Assembly (NCBI GenBank): GCA_002077065.1
Contig: NAJO01000016.1
Location: 248,001 to 312,000, forward strand
Direction of reading: 5' to 3'
DNA length: 64,000 nucleotides
Origin: Cryoendolithus antarcticus
Lineage: Eukaryota > Ascomycota > Dothideomycetes > Cladosporiales > Cladosporiaceae
The position numbers were made by a program, and so were the translations under genes. The notes below the pieces were generated by a model, which was not told where the DNA came from, searched no databases, and saw nothing but the letters and a program-made list of their open reading frames with translations. Positions 35,267-44,988 of the stretch are shown piece by piece (within the stretch, counting starts at the first letter, position 1; every line of letters begins with the position of its first letter).

Positions 35267-35686
35267 ATGTCATCCTCCGGCCTTGCAGTCCCAGACGCCG
35301 TACGTCCCTTGCCCCGTCTTTGCAAACGATCCCTCAAGCACAACCGTCCCAATCTCCTTCGCCACCGTTCTCTGCAACCCTCCCTTCCAAGCTTCACTCG
35401 CCCTCTCCAAATCCCAGCCCCCGCTTCCGACTCCACTAACGCTCCTCTCCAGGCTTTCGTAGCAATCATCATCGCGGCCGCCGGCTGCTTCGTCCTCCTC
35501 GGCTGGGCCATCCACTCGAACTTCCACCGCCAGCAGCCCGAAGGGATGCTGCACGCTCAGGCGGGATTGGGGGTGCAGAGCCAGGACGAGTATATGCGGG
35601 AAGTCAGGGGGAGGAATTACGAGGCTATCAGAGGGGTGTTTAGGGGACGGTATGAGAGGAGGGGTGGGGCGAGCGAGGTGTCGTGA
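35267..35686 (+). CDS. Small single-pass membrane protein
   Basis: Two exons (35267-35299 and 35453-35686) give 88 residues: a short N-terminus (MSSSGLAVPDA), a membrane helix (AFVAIIIAAAGCFVLLGWAI) at the splice junction, and a soluble tail with QEEYMREVRGRNYE-like sequence (read here as QDEYMREVRGRNY). The intron 35300-35452 has a strong GTACGT donor and a CTCTCCAG acceptor. It is 153 nt, a multiple of three, and has no in-frame stop, so an unspliced transcript would also be translatable, to 139 residues with a basic, Pro-rich insert. I do not recognise the family. The spliced form looks like a tail of a small mitochondrial or ER membrane protein. Confidence 0.7.
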   Translation: MSSSGLAVPDAVRPLPRLCKRSLKHNRPNLLRHRSLQPSLPSFTRPLQIPAPASDSTNAPLQAFVAIIIAAAGCFVLLGWAIHSNFHRQQPEGMLHAQAGLGVQSQDEYMREVRGRNYEAIRGVFRGRYERRGGASEVS

Positions 35687-36350
35687 AGGGGAGGAGGGAG
35701 AGGGCGGGATCAGGTGATGGATGGAAGCATGTGGGCGAGACGGTTGTGGGTCGACTGGCAGGTGGTGTGGGCAGTGGACGGATGTCATGGGTGCGACCCC
35801 AGGTAGCAGGCTTGCGCCTCTGCGCGATTTGACTGCTCGATAAAGAGCACGGGCGAACCTGGTGCTACAGTCACAGCACGTGAGGCGAAAATGAGACAGT
35901 GTGGTTATACAGACGGATCGTTCATCATTTGCGTCTCAGCTACTGGCGCGTACATTTGCAACCCAGGGTGCACGAACGTTCGTCGCGTGCTTGATCTGAG
36001 AATCTCGCAAGCTCGGGGGCGTGACTGCAGAGGCGTGTTCGAAAACCCGGGTTGTAGGGCCGGGCTTCGTGACGTGCGCGTGCCTGTCCACGCATCGCGA
36101 CTTCCGCGCGCCTTCGAGATAGTCCGCTAATCGCATGCTAGAGCTCAGACGTGCGTCGACTTGAGCGCACCCTTTGAATGAGCAAGACGAGGCAGCCGAA
36201 GCGAGGCTTCCGCATTACTGGCGTGGCGAATTGTCATTGGAGGCGTCGTGCCTGGAGGCAAGACATCTCCCGCTCCGCTAATAGCATGCCCTCCTGCGGC
36301 ACCGCTCATTCGCCGCCCGTCGGCAAACTCTGTGCCGTCCAGTTGCGCTC
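35687..36350. other. Convergent intergenic region
   Basis: 664 bases between the 3' ends of two converging genes. No gene or repeat recognised. Confidence 0.45.
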
Positions 36351-37076
36351 TCACTCCCCACCCAGTCTCCCCTCAACCTCCGCCCTCATCTGCTCCTTCA
36401 CCTCCTTCATCTCCTCCTTGCTCATATCATATCGCCCTCCGACCTGATTAAACGGATTCTCCGGGTGCTTCTCGAATTCCTTCCGAATCTGCTCGACTTT
36501 CTGATTCCGCCGCAAGCCCTTTTCATCCTTCATCTCATCCAACCTCCGCTCCTCGAAGGCCGCATAAGCAGCCTTGAACCGCCGCTCTGGGTGCCGGTCG
36601 AGGGCTTGCGTGGAGGGCGCGGAGGTGAGCGAGAGGGCATCGAGGGCGTTGTCTATGCCTGTAGCGTTCAGGGCTGTGGGTTTGGCGGGGATGGTGGGGT
36701 CGAGGGAGTCGATGGCGCCGAGGTTGAGGCCTCGACTAGCTTTGGGCGGTGCCGTCTTGCCCTTGTTCGCTGGCTTTGAAGGTAACGAGGCTTCCTCTTC
36801 CTTGAGCAGTGCGTCCTTTTCGGCTTTCTTGCGGGCTGCTTCGGCGGCTTTGGAGGCTGCTGCTTCGCTGTGGAGTGGTCAGATGGGCTGTGAGGATAGT
36901 GGTGATTTGGGGGCGGCGTACGATTTACTGCTGTCTTTTGCGCCTTTGCCCCATTCTTGCGCTTCTGCGGCGGACTTCTTTGCGTTCTCGGCAGCTTTCT
37001 TGTTGGCTGCTGATTCGGCCTTTTGGGCGTTGCCCGCTGCCTTTTTGGTGTTTTCGCCCGCCTGTTTTTTGGGCAT
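36351..37076 (-). CDS. LSO2-like: CCDC124/Lso2-family ribosome-associated protein
   Basis: Exons 36922-37076 and 36351-36867 with a 54-nt intron (GTACGC...CCACAG) give 223 residues. The N-terminus MPKKQAGENTKKAAGNAQKA starts a long, Lys/Ala/Glu-rich coiled coil that continues across the junction (SEAAASKAAEAARKKAEKDA). The C-terminal domain has NALDALSL, then HPERRFKAAYAAFEERRLDE, GLRRNQKVEQIRKEFEKHPE and NPFNQVGGRYDMS, the signature of PF06244 (CCDC124). Homologues bind idle 80S ribosomes near the tRNA and GTPase-centre sites and help recovery from starvation. Length and domain order are normal. Cytosolic. Confidence 0.93.
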
Positions 37077-37777
37077 CGTGAAGAAGACTTAGTTGCTCCT
37101 GGATATCACAGATGTACAATGGACTATGGTGGTGAAGTGACGCACTAACGCGACAAAGAATGATGGTCTTGAGAGTACACAAAGACAATGTATTGTTAGA
37201 TGGTGTTATGCATATCGAGCGCCACTTCATCCCACGTGCGGTCTATTGCATGTGAAGAGGACAAACTTCCGCCGCCGACACCTTCGGTGCTCACGCCTCG
37301 ATGGCTGTCGCAACTCGTTCACGCAAGTCATACATTCCTCCTTAGCCCCATCGCTCACTGGGACGCGCCCGACCTGATCACTCGGACGCTTCACTACGTC
37401 TCGGTGCTGCCGAGTCTATATCACCTTGTCCTTCGATGATTGCCCTGCATGTTCCGTCTCTACGCCCCGAAGCGTCGCCCCGATGCCGGACGTAACGACC
37501 AGACCTGACGCAATGTGCTGCGATAGGAAGTCCACTTCGGTGGTCGCTGTTGCCATGCAAGACCAACGACAGACGGAGACGTCTTCTTACACTGTTCTGT
37601 CGGCAGCATTGATCATGCCGATACAGTATTCTCTCATATCTCCCTAGCGTTCCTGAGGGCATCGTCGAACTTGAATATCCCTCATTCCCAACGGCTCGCA
37701 CTTGGGGGACTCACACATATCATACTCTACCTAATAGGGTGCATTGACGCAGTTGACATCTACACTCGATATTCAAC
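37077..37777. other. Divergent intergenic region
   Basis: 701 bases between CCDC124-like and MFS genes. No convincing gene; presumed promoters. Confidence 0.45.
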
Positions 37778-39439
37778 ATGACTACCGAGACCTCTAATCC
37801 GCCACCCTCCAAGGCGTCGTCCATCACCGCCGTTGCACCTTCAGAAGACACTCCCCTCCTCGGTCACAGACCAGAAGCACCACGGATATGGCCAAAGAGC
37901 GTCATCTGGTTCGTCCTGTTCACCGCGTTCCTGGTCTCTCTGTCGTTTGGCATCACCCAGGTCCCACTGATCTACGTCTTCGGAGTCATGACCTGTGACG
38001 ATTACTTCAAATCACATCCCGAGCCCGGTCCTGGCCTGCCTCGATGCCAGAACCACGCGATTGAGGCTAGTACCGCTCGAGCAGTGGCTCTGCTCGGTGC
38101 TTCAACAACGCTATTCGGCGTCATCAACCTCTTCTTCACGGGCTGGACGATCAAGGTCTGGGGACTCAAGAAGGCACTACTAATCACTGTGTTTTGGCCT
38201 GCCGTCCGTCTCATCGTCCAGACGATAGGAGTCGAGACCGGCGCCGCCCCCGGCATCATCATCATACAATGCTCACAGATCTTGACGATGGTGGGTGGAC
38301 CAGCAGGCTACCTCCTCGCACTCAACTCCTTCGCCGCCGAGGTGGTCGAACCTGCAGAGCGCACTGCTACCCTCGGACGACTTACTGGATTCTCGCTGTT
38401 CGGCACGGCTATCGGCTTCCTGCTCGGCGGTATCATCAGCGACGCAGGCGGCATAGTCGCACCGTTCCGCGTAGCTATCGGCGCGTTCTTGCTCTGCACT
38501 CTCTATGTCCTCCTCGCTTTGCCCTCCGTGCCGTTGAATAAGGCTCTCGCCGCGAAGACATCAAAGTCACTATCGACATTCTTCGACCCGCTGAAGATGT
38601 TTGTCCCCCGGAAGTGGCAGTTGCCCTCTGGCAAAGTTCAACGCGAGTTCGGCACCCTCATAGTCGGTATTGGTGTCTTTCTCGGTATCCTCGCGACCGG
38701 CTACATTCCTGTACTCCTACAGATGTACGCCACAGACGCCTTCCAATTCACCGCAAATCACAACGGCTGGCTGATCAGCATCAACTGTCTCATCCGTGGT
38801 CTCTTCCTCACTCTCGCTTTCCCAACCATCATCTCGACAGGACGCAAGTGGCTAGATGCACGACATGACCGCAAACAGCAAGCCAAGGGCCACCAGCGCA
38901 GCTCCTCCACGATCTCAGCAAAAGATATCGAGACCCTACGTTCCTCGTTCCCGGCCCCTCACACAAATTCGTCTCCAATGCCTCCCGTACCCCAAATCTC
39001 CGCAACCGATGAACCTAAGGAGTCCTTCGCCTTCGACCTACACTACATCAAATTCTCGCTTTTCGCCGACGGCGTCATCACAGCACTGGCAACTTTCATC
39101 ACCAAACCCTGGCACGTGTATCTCTTCGCTGCGGTCGTCCCCTTGGCAGCGGGAGCAGGCAGTGCGGCAAAAGGCACGATACTGCAGATGTGTGAGCCGG
39201 AGCGACGAGCGGATGCGTTGGGAGCGATTAGTCTGGTGGAGATGTTGGCTAGACTGAGTACGACGGGGTTATTTGGGTTGATCTTTTCGGCTTTTGCTGC
39301 GGAGGGCAAATCCGGCTATACATTTGCGGTCAACGGGGCCTTTGCGCTGGTTGCGTTTGGGGTAACGCTGTTTGCGAGGTTCCCGCCAGAAGGCGCGGTG
39401 AGGTATGCTGAGAGTGGCGATGCCGAAGACGAGAGCTGA
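37778..39439 (+). CDS. MFS transporter, single exon
   Basis: The intronless frame codes for 553 residues. A polar N-terminus (SEDTPLLGHRPEAPRIWPKS, a di-Leu-type signal) leads into about 12 hydrophobic segments, the first being VIWFVLFTAFLVSLSFGITQ. After it comes a lumenal loop with two Cys (MTCDDYFKSHPEPGPGLPRC) like that of PCFT/HEM-type MFS proteins. A long hydrophilic central loop of about 55 residues separates the two halves. The region RTATLGRLTGFSLFGTAIGF and the later ERRADALGAISLVEMLAR are conserved-looking in this group. Substrate cannot be read. The dileucine motif hints at vacuolar or endosomal sorting, which is inference. Confidence 0.88.
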   Translation: MTTETSNPPPSKASSITAVAPSEDTPLLGHRPEAPRIWPKSVIWFVLFTAFLVSLSFGITQVPLIYVFGVMTCDDYFKSHPEPGPGLPRCQNHAIEASTARAVALLGASTTLFGVINLFFTGWTIKVWGLKKALLITVFWPAVRLIVQTIGVETGAAPGIIIIQCSQILTMVGGPAGYLLALNSFAAEVVEPAERTATLGRLTGFSLFGTAIGFLLGGIISDAGGIVAPFRVAIGAFLLCTLYVLLALPSVPLNKALAAKTSKSLSTFFDPLKMFVPRKWQLPSGKVQREFGTLIVGIGVFLGILATGYIPVLLQMYATDAFQFTANHNGWLISINCLIRGLFLTLAFPTIISTGRKWLDARHDRKQQAKGHQRSSSTISAKDIETLRSSFPAPHTNSSPMPPVPQISATDEPKESFAFDLHYIKFSLFADGVITALATFITKPWHVYLFAAVVPLAAGAGSAAKGTILQMCEPERRADALGAISLVEMLARLSTTGLFGLIFSAFAAEGKSGYTFAVNGAFALVAFGVTLFARFPPEGAVRYAESGDAEDES

Positions 39440-39743
39440 AGTGTGTGCTCGGCATGACTGTGAAGTATGGGTGGCTCAACGATGACCAGAGGACATGATC
39501 AAGTGACTCTCGCCACAGCTGGTCTGGATCCCAGCTGTTCCCTCCTGCATGCTACCCGGACAGATTCATGCACTAAGGTACGATCCGCGAAAGCTCTACT
39601 GGAGTCTGCTATCTCAACGGGACGATGCACAAGCTTGTGCAGCTACCGACAGAGCTCTCCTTGAGCTCCACCTATCACCGTTCTCACCTGCATACCGATG
39701 CGACCAATTCATCCTTCTCTGCCGCGACCAGGCCTCCGTCCTC
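39440..39743. other. Convergent spacer
   Basis: 304 bases between the MFS stop and the 3' end of the first cysteine-rich gene. Nothing recognised. Confidence 0.5.
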
Positions 39744-40145
39744 TCAAAACCGGCACTGGAAGCATTGAGTGCAATCCGTATTGTACTGACAACACTGATT
39801 GCAAGCCGCCAATGACCTCCCGTACACTTCCTGACATTGGCTACCGCACGATCCCCCAGTTCTCGCGGCATATCTGCTGCGTGAGGCTCGACAGTCGTGG
39901 CCGCAGTTGGACGTGCAGGTGGCGTACTCGGGAGAGTTTAAATCGCAAGCACGTTTCACTAGAGAGGGACATGTCAGCACGGGATGTAGCTGGAAGGACG
40001 AAGAGCTGGATTCCAGTGGAGAGTCCGCGATGTGAAGTAGCAGGGAATCAAGAGGAGTCGCACCGAGCAGAGGACTGGACGGCGTCTTGCCCGGCAAGCC
40101 AAAGGCTGTGCCGAGTAGCATGAGGAGGAGGAAAGGCTGCATCAT
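39744..40145 (-). CDS. Secreted 12-cysteine protein, tandem copy A
   Basis: Exons 40064-40145 and 39744-39958 (105-nt intron, GTGCGA...CTCTAG, phase 1) give 98 residues. The protein starts with a signal peptide ending near TAFGLPG, has a short pro-segment, and then a VKRAC junction. KR there looks like a Kex2 processing site just before the first mature Cys. The mature part has 12 Cys, including ATCTSNCGHDCRAS, a CGSQCQEVYGRSLAACNQCC block, and a TDCTQCFQC tail. Copy B at 40,964-41,319 has the same length, the same intron position and phase, and all 12 Cys. The intron length is a multiple of three with no stop, so an unspliced reading also exists. Small secreted Cys-rich proteins of this kind are often apoplastic effectors or antimicrobial-type proteins; no activity is demonstrated here. 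Confidence 0.82.
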   Translation of the reverse strand: MMQPFLLLMLLGTAFGLPGKTPSSPLLGATPLDSLLLHIADSPLESSSSSFQLHPVLTCPSLVKRACDLNSPEYATCTSNCGHDCRASRSRYAARTGGSCGSQCQEVYGRSLAACNQCCQYNTDCTQCFQCRF

Positions 40146-40963
40146 CGACTGGCGGGACTCAAGAGTTCAATCGTGTCGATGGACGAGCGGAGGGCTAGGG
40201 AAATGCAATTCGTAACCTGCACGACTGGGGCGGGACTCGACTTCGCTACTGTGGCCGCTTGTCGCTCTCTTTTACTGCATCTCCAGACTCAGGCGGAAGA
40301 GCTTTGGCATTTGGAACTATGCATTGCGGACTGAGAGGCTCCGTGATGCTGAACGCCACTGCGAAAGGAGGCGAGTAACTCAATACCACTGGATTCAACC
40401 AGCTGACGTCGATCCTCGCTGAAGCGAGGCTGCGTGTTCGCTTCGGACCACTGCATCTAGACGAGTGAGCCGAGCTTGTTGTTCATCCTTTCATCTCCCG
40501 ATGAGCATCCCCTTGGCTGAAGCCCACCATGCGTCAAGAGAAAGCGGAGCTGCCGCACGCAGCTTCTCGAAGATTAGGCCCTCTCAGTTGCACAGCTTCC
40601 CGCCACCTGTGGTGCTCGCCACTACCAAACCCTCCTTCACCTGCATGTAAGTTTCGTCTCTCAAATGCTCTGGTCAGACTTCTCACGCATGTGCATATGG
40701 CCCTGTTCGGTTTCTGGCACAATCAGATCCCTGCGCTCTCTTCGTAATCACATCTTTCTCCACGCTGAGGTTCCAGACACGAGACCTCATTGAATATGTC
40801 ATAAGTGAAAGCTGCTAACTCAAGCACGATTCTGCTGTGATCTACTTCTGGAGCATACATGACTGAATTGCAGACATGCAACATGAGCGTTCCATCGTTT
40901 GGCCCAATGATCGATCGCAGCACCGACGCTTTTGGCCCTACCCCTCTTACTTGGCCATCGAAC
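40146..40963. other. Spacer between tandem cysteine-rich genes
   Basis: 818 bases containing the promoter of copy A and the 3' end of copy B. No third copy and no other gene seen. Confidence 0.5.
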
Positions 40964-41319
40964 TCAGCGATACCGACACTGAAAGCAGCTCGAGCAATCG
41001 CTGTACTGACAGCACTGATTACACGCCGACAGCGTGCGTCCATACACCTCCTGGCACTGCCCACCACATTGCCCACCCGGCGAGTTCGCAGCGTCCTTGT
41101 TGCGAGACGCACGGCAGTCTTTGCCGCAGTTGTACGTGCATGTCGCGAACGCAGCGGATGAAGGGTCGCAGGCACGCTTCGCTACAGAAGCAGACTCTTA
41201 GCGGGTGATGTTGCGGTTTTGGACGAATTGGAGAACTGACCGACGAGAGGGCTGGCTGGTGTCTTGCCTGGTAGAGCGAAAGCTGTGCCGAGCAAAAGGA
41301 GGAATATGAGGGAACGCAT
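40964..41319 (-). CDS. Secreted 12-cysteine protein, tandem copy B
   Basis: Exons 41241-41319 and 40964-41181 with a 59-nt intron (GTCAGT...TCTGTAG, phase 1) give 98 residues. Without the intron the frame stops at the TAG that is the acceptor itself, so splicing is required. The signal peptide ends near TAFALPG, the junction reads AKRAC (Kex2-type KR), and all 12 Cys of copy A are conserved (ATCTYNCGKDCRAS, a CGGQCQEVYGRTLSACNQCC block, and SDCSSCFQC). Divergence from copy A is concentrated between Cys 4 and Cys 5. This indicates an old tandem duplication under structural constraint. Function is unknown. Confidence 0.84.
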
Positions 41320-41942
41320 GGTCAATAGGTGAATTTGGGTGCTACGTGGTTATTTGACTGCGGTCTTGAGCCGACTTTGCGAGAGTCGCGCGAGCAAGCT
41401 GCCGAGTTCTCGCCTGTCTCTTATACGAATGTCAAATGCCTTGCACGACCAGTATTGTCGCCGTGCGCCCACGCAGCGAGCGATACATCTCGGAGTGCCA
41501 GCCTCCGCGATGCTGAGCGCCTCTTCGCCTGTCCAGGTACGACGACAGGTACTGTGACTCGATACTTCCACCACCTGATGTCTGCAAATACATGTACAAG
41601 GCGAAGCGAGCCCGCAGCTTCGCTTCGGCTCACTGCATTCAGGTTAGCGACAAGCGCCTTGTACTGACTAAAGACTATGCATGCAATCAACAACGCTTGG
41701 CAAGGTCGGCGACCAGACACCAAAAGTACGTAAGCGTGTATGAGTGGGCGGCTGATGAGGCAATGGTAGAGGTATCTCGTGTATGCAAAGCTACAATGCG
41801 AACCGACCACCAAACTCCAGCCAATGTCGTCGAAGCCAACGCCTGAACCTGAGCCTCCATACAAACTAGCGAACGCCTCATCCTCCCATAACCCGCACCG
41901 CGCCTCACCCCTCCGGTCCGTCTCCCTTTCGTCTCCTTCCCT
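41320..41942. other. Intergenic region
   Basis: 623 bases between copy B and the 3' end of CDC45. A minus-strand open frame at 41421-41864 has no start context or domain and is not called. Confidence 0.4.
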
Positions 41943-44588
41943 CTACCCCACAACCCCTCTTAAACTCAGCCCCTCCAGAAACCCGCCCAGATCCTCCCGC
42001 CTGACTTCAACAACAGAGTGCTCGAAACTGTCAATCCGCACCCGTGCTCCAGTCTCCTCGACGACGCTCTGAAAGGCCAGTCCGAACTTGTTACTCCCAT
42101 AACCTCTACTCTTTCGCCTCTGAACTTCCTTCTCGTCAACCTCAGAATCAGATCCCGACTCGCCAGAACCAAAAGATGAAGCGGAGGACTCGGTAGCATC
42201 GGACTCGGACCGAGAGTGATTAGACTCGGCGTCAGAGTCAATCAAGCCGAGCGCTTCTTCGCGCTCTCGTTGTCGTGCTTTGCGGTCGCGGCGTTTGATC
42301 GCGCGGGCTGCTTTCGCGCTGGCTTTAGCCTCAGCCCGCTTCTTTTTCTTCTCTTCCCTCGCCTTAATCTCAGCTTTACTCCTCACGCTCTTCCCGCCCT
42401 GCGCTCCGCCTCCGAGGCCCACAACAACATAGACGCCGCGCGCTTCGTCGAGACAAGCTAGCACGAGCGCTTCATCGCCCTCACGTCCCTTGCGTCCCTT
42501 TTCGGCTTCCAGCACAGCGACGGCCTCGGAAACCCAGGCTGCGAGTTTGACGAGCGCCCCCGGATGGGAGAACAGCACGGTGTCCGGGCCGTCTTTCACG
42601 ACGCCCATACGGAAGGAGCGGAGATGGCGGATTTGCTTCTTCGCTATCAGTGCTGAGCCGGTTCGCAGGATTGCTCGCGCGAGATGCTGCGCTGAGGGGA
42701 TGTGTTTTAGAAGCTTGTCTAGGCCTTCTGAAGTGGGTGAAAGGGCGTCGAAAGCTGCGTAGAAGCGCGTGGAGGTCCAATCTGGGTCGCCTGGCGCTGC
42801 TGCTGGGCCAGCGGTGTCGGCGTCGCTGTGGGGTGGTGTGGGTAAGGAGCGCACGCGGGAGGCGTAGCTTTGCTGCGGGACGTGCGAGGCTGTGTTCGTT
42901 GCCTGGACGAGATGCGGATCAGCGCCTACCTCCAAAATTGCGGAAGCTATGGTCGCGACATCCACGGCGGAGAGCGTCGCTTTCCAGCCCCAGCTGCGGA
43001 CGAAGCCCCAGCCCTCTAAGCCGCGACGGCCGTTCTCGCCAGGGACTAGGTGATCGAGATTGTATTGTGGCGCAAACTTTAGTATCCGTTCGCGGAGTGA
43101 CTGCTTGAGGGCCATGTCCATGTGGATGTAGCCTTTACCTGCTTCTTGCAGGGAAACGCCCATCTTGGCGAGGAGCTTGTGGAGGCGCTTGCGACCTGCA
43201 TCCGACCAGATGTGAAGGCGGGTGCTGAGATAGGGAGAGTGCAACATGCTGTCGTAGAGACTCCAATGTCGGATGAGGAGGAAGCGTGGCTCGGGTGAGA
43301 GGCGGATCGAGGTGTCTGTAGGACTTCGCGCCTTTGTCTGTATTACGCCGTACTGGCTCTGACTTCGGCGGATTTCGTCCTCGGGTACTGGATTCAAGCG
43401 GCGGACTTCGTCCTGGAGGACTTCGCGGATTTGCTCTGACTTGTCCAGGACGCGTTTGCCAGCTTCGTTGCGTCTTCGTTTCGTGCGCGCAAAGGGTGAG
43501 AGATCCACAGAGGAGATGCCTACGATCGCTGACCATAACATGTCGTTGTCTTCTCGGCCGAGCTCGGAGGCAAGGGAGTACATCATGCTTGATATGGGCT
43601 CCGAATTCGATGTGCCAAGTGTATAGTAGGCCTCTAGTGTCGCTTCGTGCTTTCGCCGTAGCTTCAGCAGTTTTCGCCGTAACGATCGAGCTGATAGCGC
43701 TCGCGGAGGTGACGATGGTATGACTGCACCAGATGATCGAGGCTGTGAGCTTGAAGGCGTTTCTGCCTGACCAGACTGAGGGTTGCCACCAGGAGATGAG
43801 GATATTGGCGTGCTCGAGTTGCTGCGCCTTCGTCTTCGAGGTCGTTCCTCATCATCACTGCCATCAGTACCTTCGTCATCCGAGTTTCGTATAGAAGCCT
43901 TCCGCTTCCGACTTTGCGAGCTACTCGGCTCCTCGTCATCCACCTCGTGCTCGCTGGTCTCTCCCTCCATGACAAGATCCTCCTCCGTAATCTCAGGCAT
44001 GTCCTGCAGCGCCATGAACGCGTCCCGCTCCGCCGTCAGCTCACTCTCAATCTCTCCATCGTCCCACACGATTACCCCACCCTTCCCAGGTCTGTAATTC
44101 GGCATGACTCGTCCCTGTTCAATACCCTGCCTCCTCATGACGGCCGTCCCATCATCGCCCTGCTGTACCGCCGTACTGCTCCCAAACACATTGCCCAGAT
44201 TCCACGGTCTCCTCGCATCAATGACCCATACTTCCACGCCATGATCGCTCATATCGACCTCTCCATCTGCACCATCAAGTCCCAGCACCTCTTCCAGATC
44301 CACAAGTCCTCCGGCGCCTATGCATACCACCACTCCGCCCTCGCCTCCTCGTTGTCGCGTGAGGGGTAGTGCGAAGTTCTGGCCAGCGCGTTGAAGCTCA
44401 GAGTAGCCTGCCACGGGCTCGATGTGGTACTGGATGTAGTCGCGTCGGAGGAGGGATGTCAGGATTCTGGTCGCGCAGAGGGCATCTACGCCGAGGGATG
44501 TGAGGATTATGAGTGGAGGGCTGAGGGCGTGAGTCGTCTTGACCAGGTGGGTGTAGAGTTGTGAGAGCTGGCCGCGAGGGAGGTACAT
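41943..44588 (-). CDS. CDC45: CDC45 DNA replication initiation factor
   Basis: A single exon of 881 residues. CDC45 is the CMG helicase subunit that joins MCM2-7 and GINS at origins. The N-terminus (PRGQLSQLYTHLVKTTHALS) and LIILTSLGVDALCATRILTS match CDC45 (PF02724), and the DYIQYHIEPVAGYSELQ segment follows. A long acidic insert with basic clusters (near residues 190-290; DDEEPSSSQSRKRKAS, then SDDEGTDGSDDEERPRRRRR) and a Lys/Ala/Arg-rich charged insert near residues 765-810 make it longer than yeast CDC45. MLWSAIVGISSVDL, HIWSDAGRKRLHKLLAKMG and LREDLGGFLEGLSL-like C-terminal sequence (read as REDLGGFLEGLSL) follow. Nuclear. Confidence 0.95.
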   Translation of the reverse strand: MYLPRGQLSQLYTHLVKTTHALSPPLIILTSLGVDALCATRILTSLLRRDYIQYHIEPVAGYSELQRAGQNFALPLTRQRGGEGGVVVCIGAGGLVDLEEVLGLDGADGEVDMSDHGVEVWVIDARRPWNLGNVFGSSTAVQQGDDGTAVMRRQGIEQGRVMPNYRPGKGGVIVWDDGEIESELTAERDAFMALQDMPEITEEDLVMEGETSEHEVDDEEPSSSQSRKRKASIRNSDDEGTDGSDDEERPRRRRRSNSSTPISSSPGGNPQSGQAETPSSSQPRSSGAVIPSSPPRALSARSLRRKLLKLRRKHEATLEAYYTLGTSNSEPISSMMYSLASELGREDNDMLWSAIVGISSVDLSPFARTKRRRNEAGKRVLDKSEQIREVLQDEVRRLNPVPEDEIRRSQSQYGVIQTKARSPTDTSIRLSPEPRFLLIRHWSLYDSMLHSPYLSTRLHIWSDAGRKRLHKLLAKMGVSLQEAGKGYIHMDMALKQSLRERILKFAPQYNLDHLVPGENGRRGLEGWGFVRSWGWKATLSAVDVATIASAILEVGADPHLVQATNTASHVPQQSYASRVRSLPTPPHSDADTAGPAAAPGDPDWTSTRFYAAFDALSPTSEGLDKLLKHIPSAQHLARAILRTGSALIAKKQIRHLRSFRMGVVKDGPDTVLFSHPGALVKLAAWVSEAVAVLEAEKGRKGREGDEALVLACLDEARGVYVVVGLGGGAQGGKSVRSKAEIKAREEKKKKRAEAKASAKAARAIKRRDRKARQREREEALGLIDSDAESNHSRSESDATESSASSFGSGESGSDSEVDEKEVQRRKSRGYGSNKFGLAFQSVVEETGARVRIDSFEHSVVEVRREDLGGFLEGLSLRGVVG

Positions 44589-44988
44589 CTCGATCCTGTC
44601 GACCTAGACAACGTGGCTATCGGAGTGCTCGATCTTGGCAGCATCGGCGTCTTCGTCTCGTCCTGAGCTTTCTACAGCTGTACGCGATACTGACGCGTAG
44701 GTAATGATCTTGCTCTCAATGCGTTGTTCAAGAGCCCAGGGCTATGCAAAAAGCAGACTCGTAAGTGGGATTGGCATCTAGTCAGGCCAGTAACGAGGAG
44801 GGGGGAACAAGGTATGGGGCAATGTTGTATCGCTGCGGATACAATGCCATACAAATGTCCAAGTGGTGGTGCACGCGCCGCGACGCGCCAGATCGAGATC
44901 TCGCAGCCGCCCCACGTCACGATGCAAGACACCGAACCGTTCCTCCTCTCGTATTTGTACTTTGTATAGTGCCCTGATGAAGCACTTA
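44589..44988. other. Spacer between CDC45 and hydantoinase
   Basis: 400 bases; CDC45 promoter and hydantoinase 3' end. Nothing else recognised. Confidence 0.5.

Noticed and set aside
39959..40145. Reading copy A of the cysteine-rich pair as one uninterrupted 133-residue protein
   Set aside because: The frame is open, but copy B needs an intron at the same position and phase, and removing it from copy A makes the two proteins the same length with aligned cysteines.
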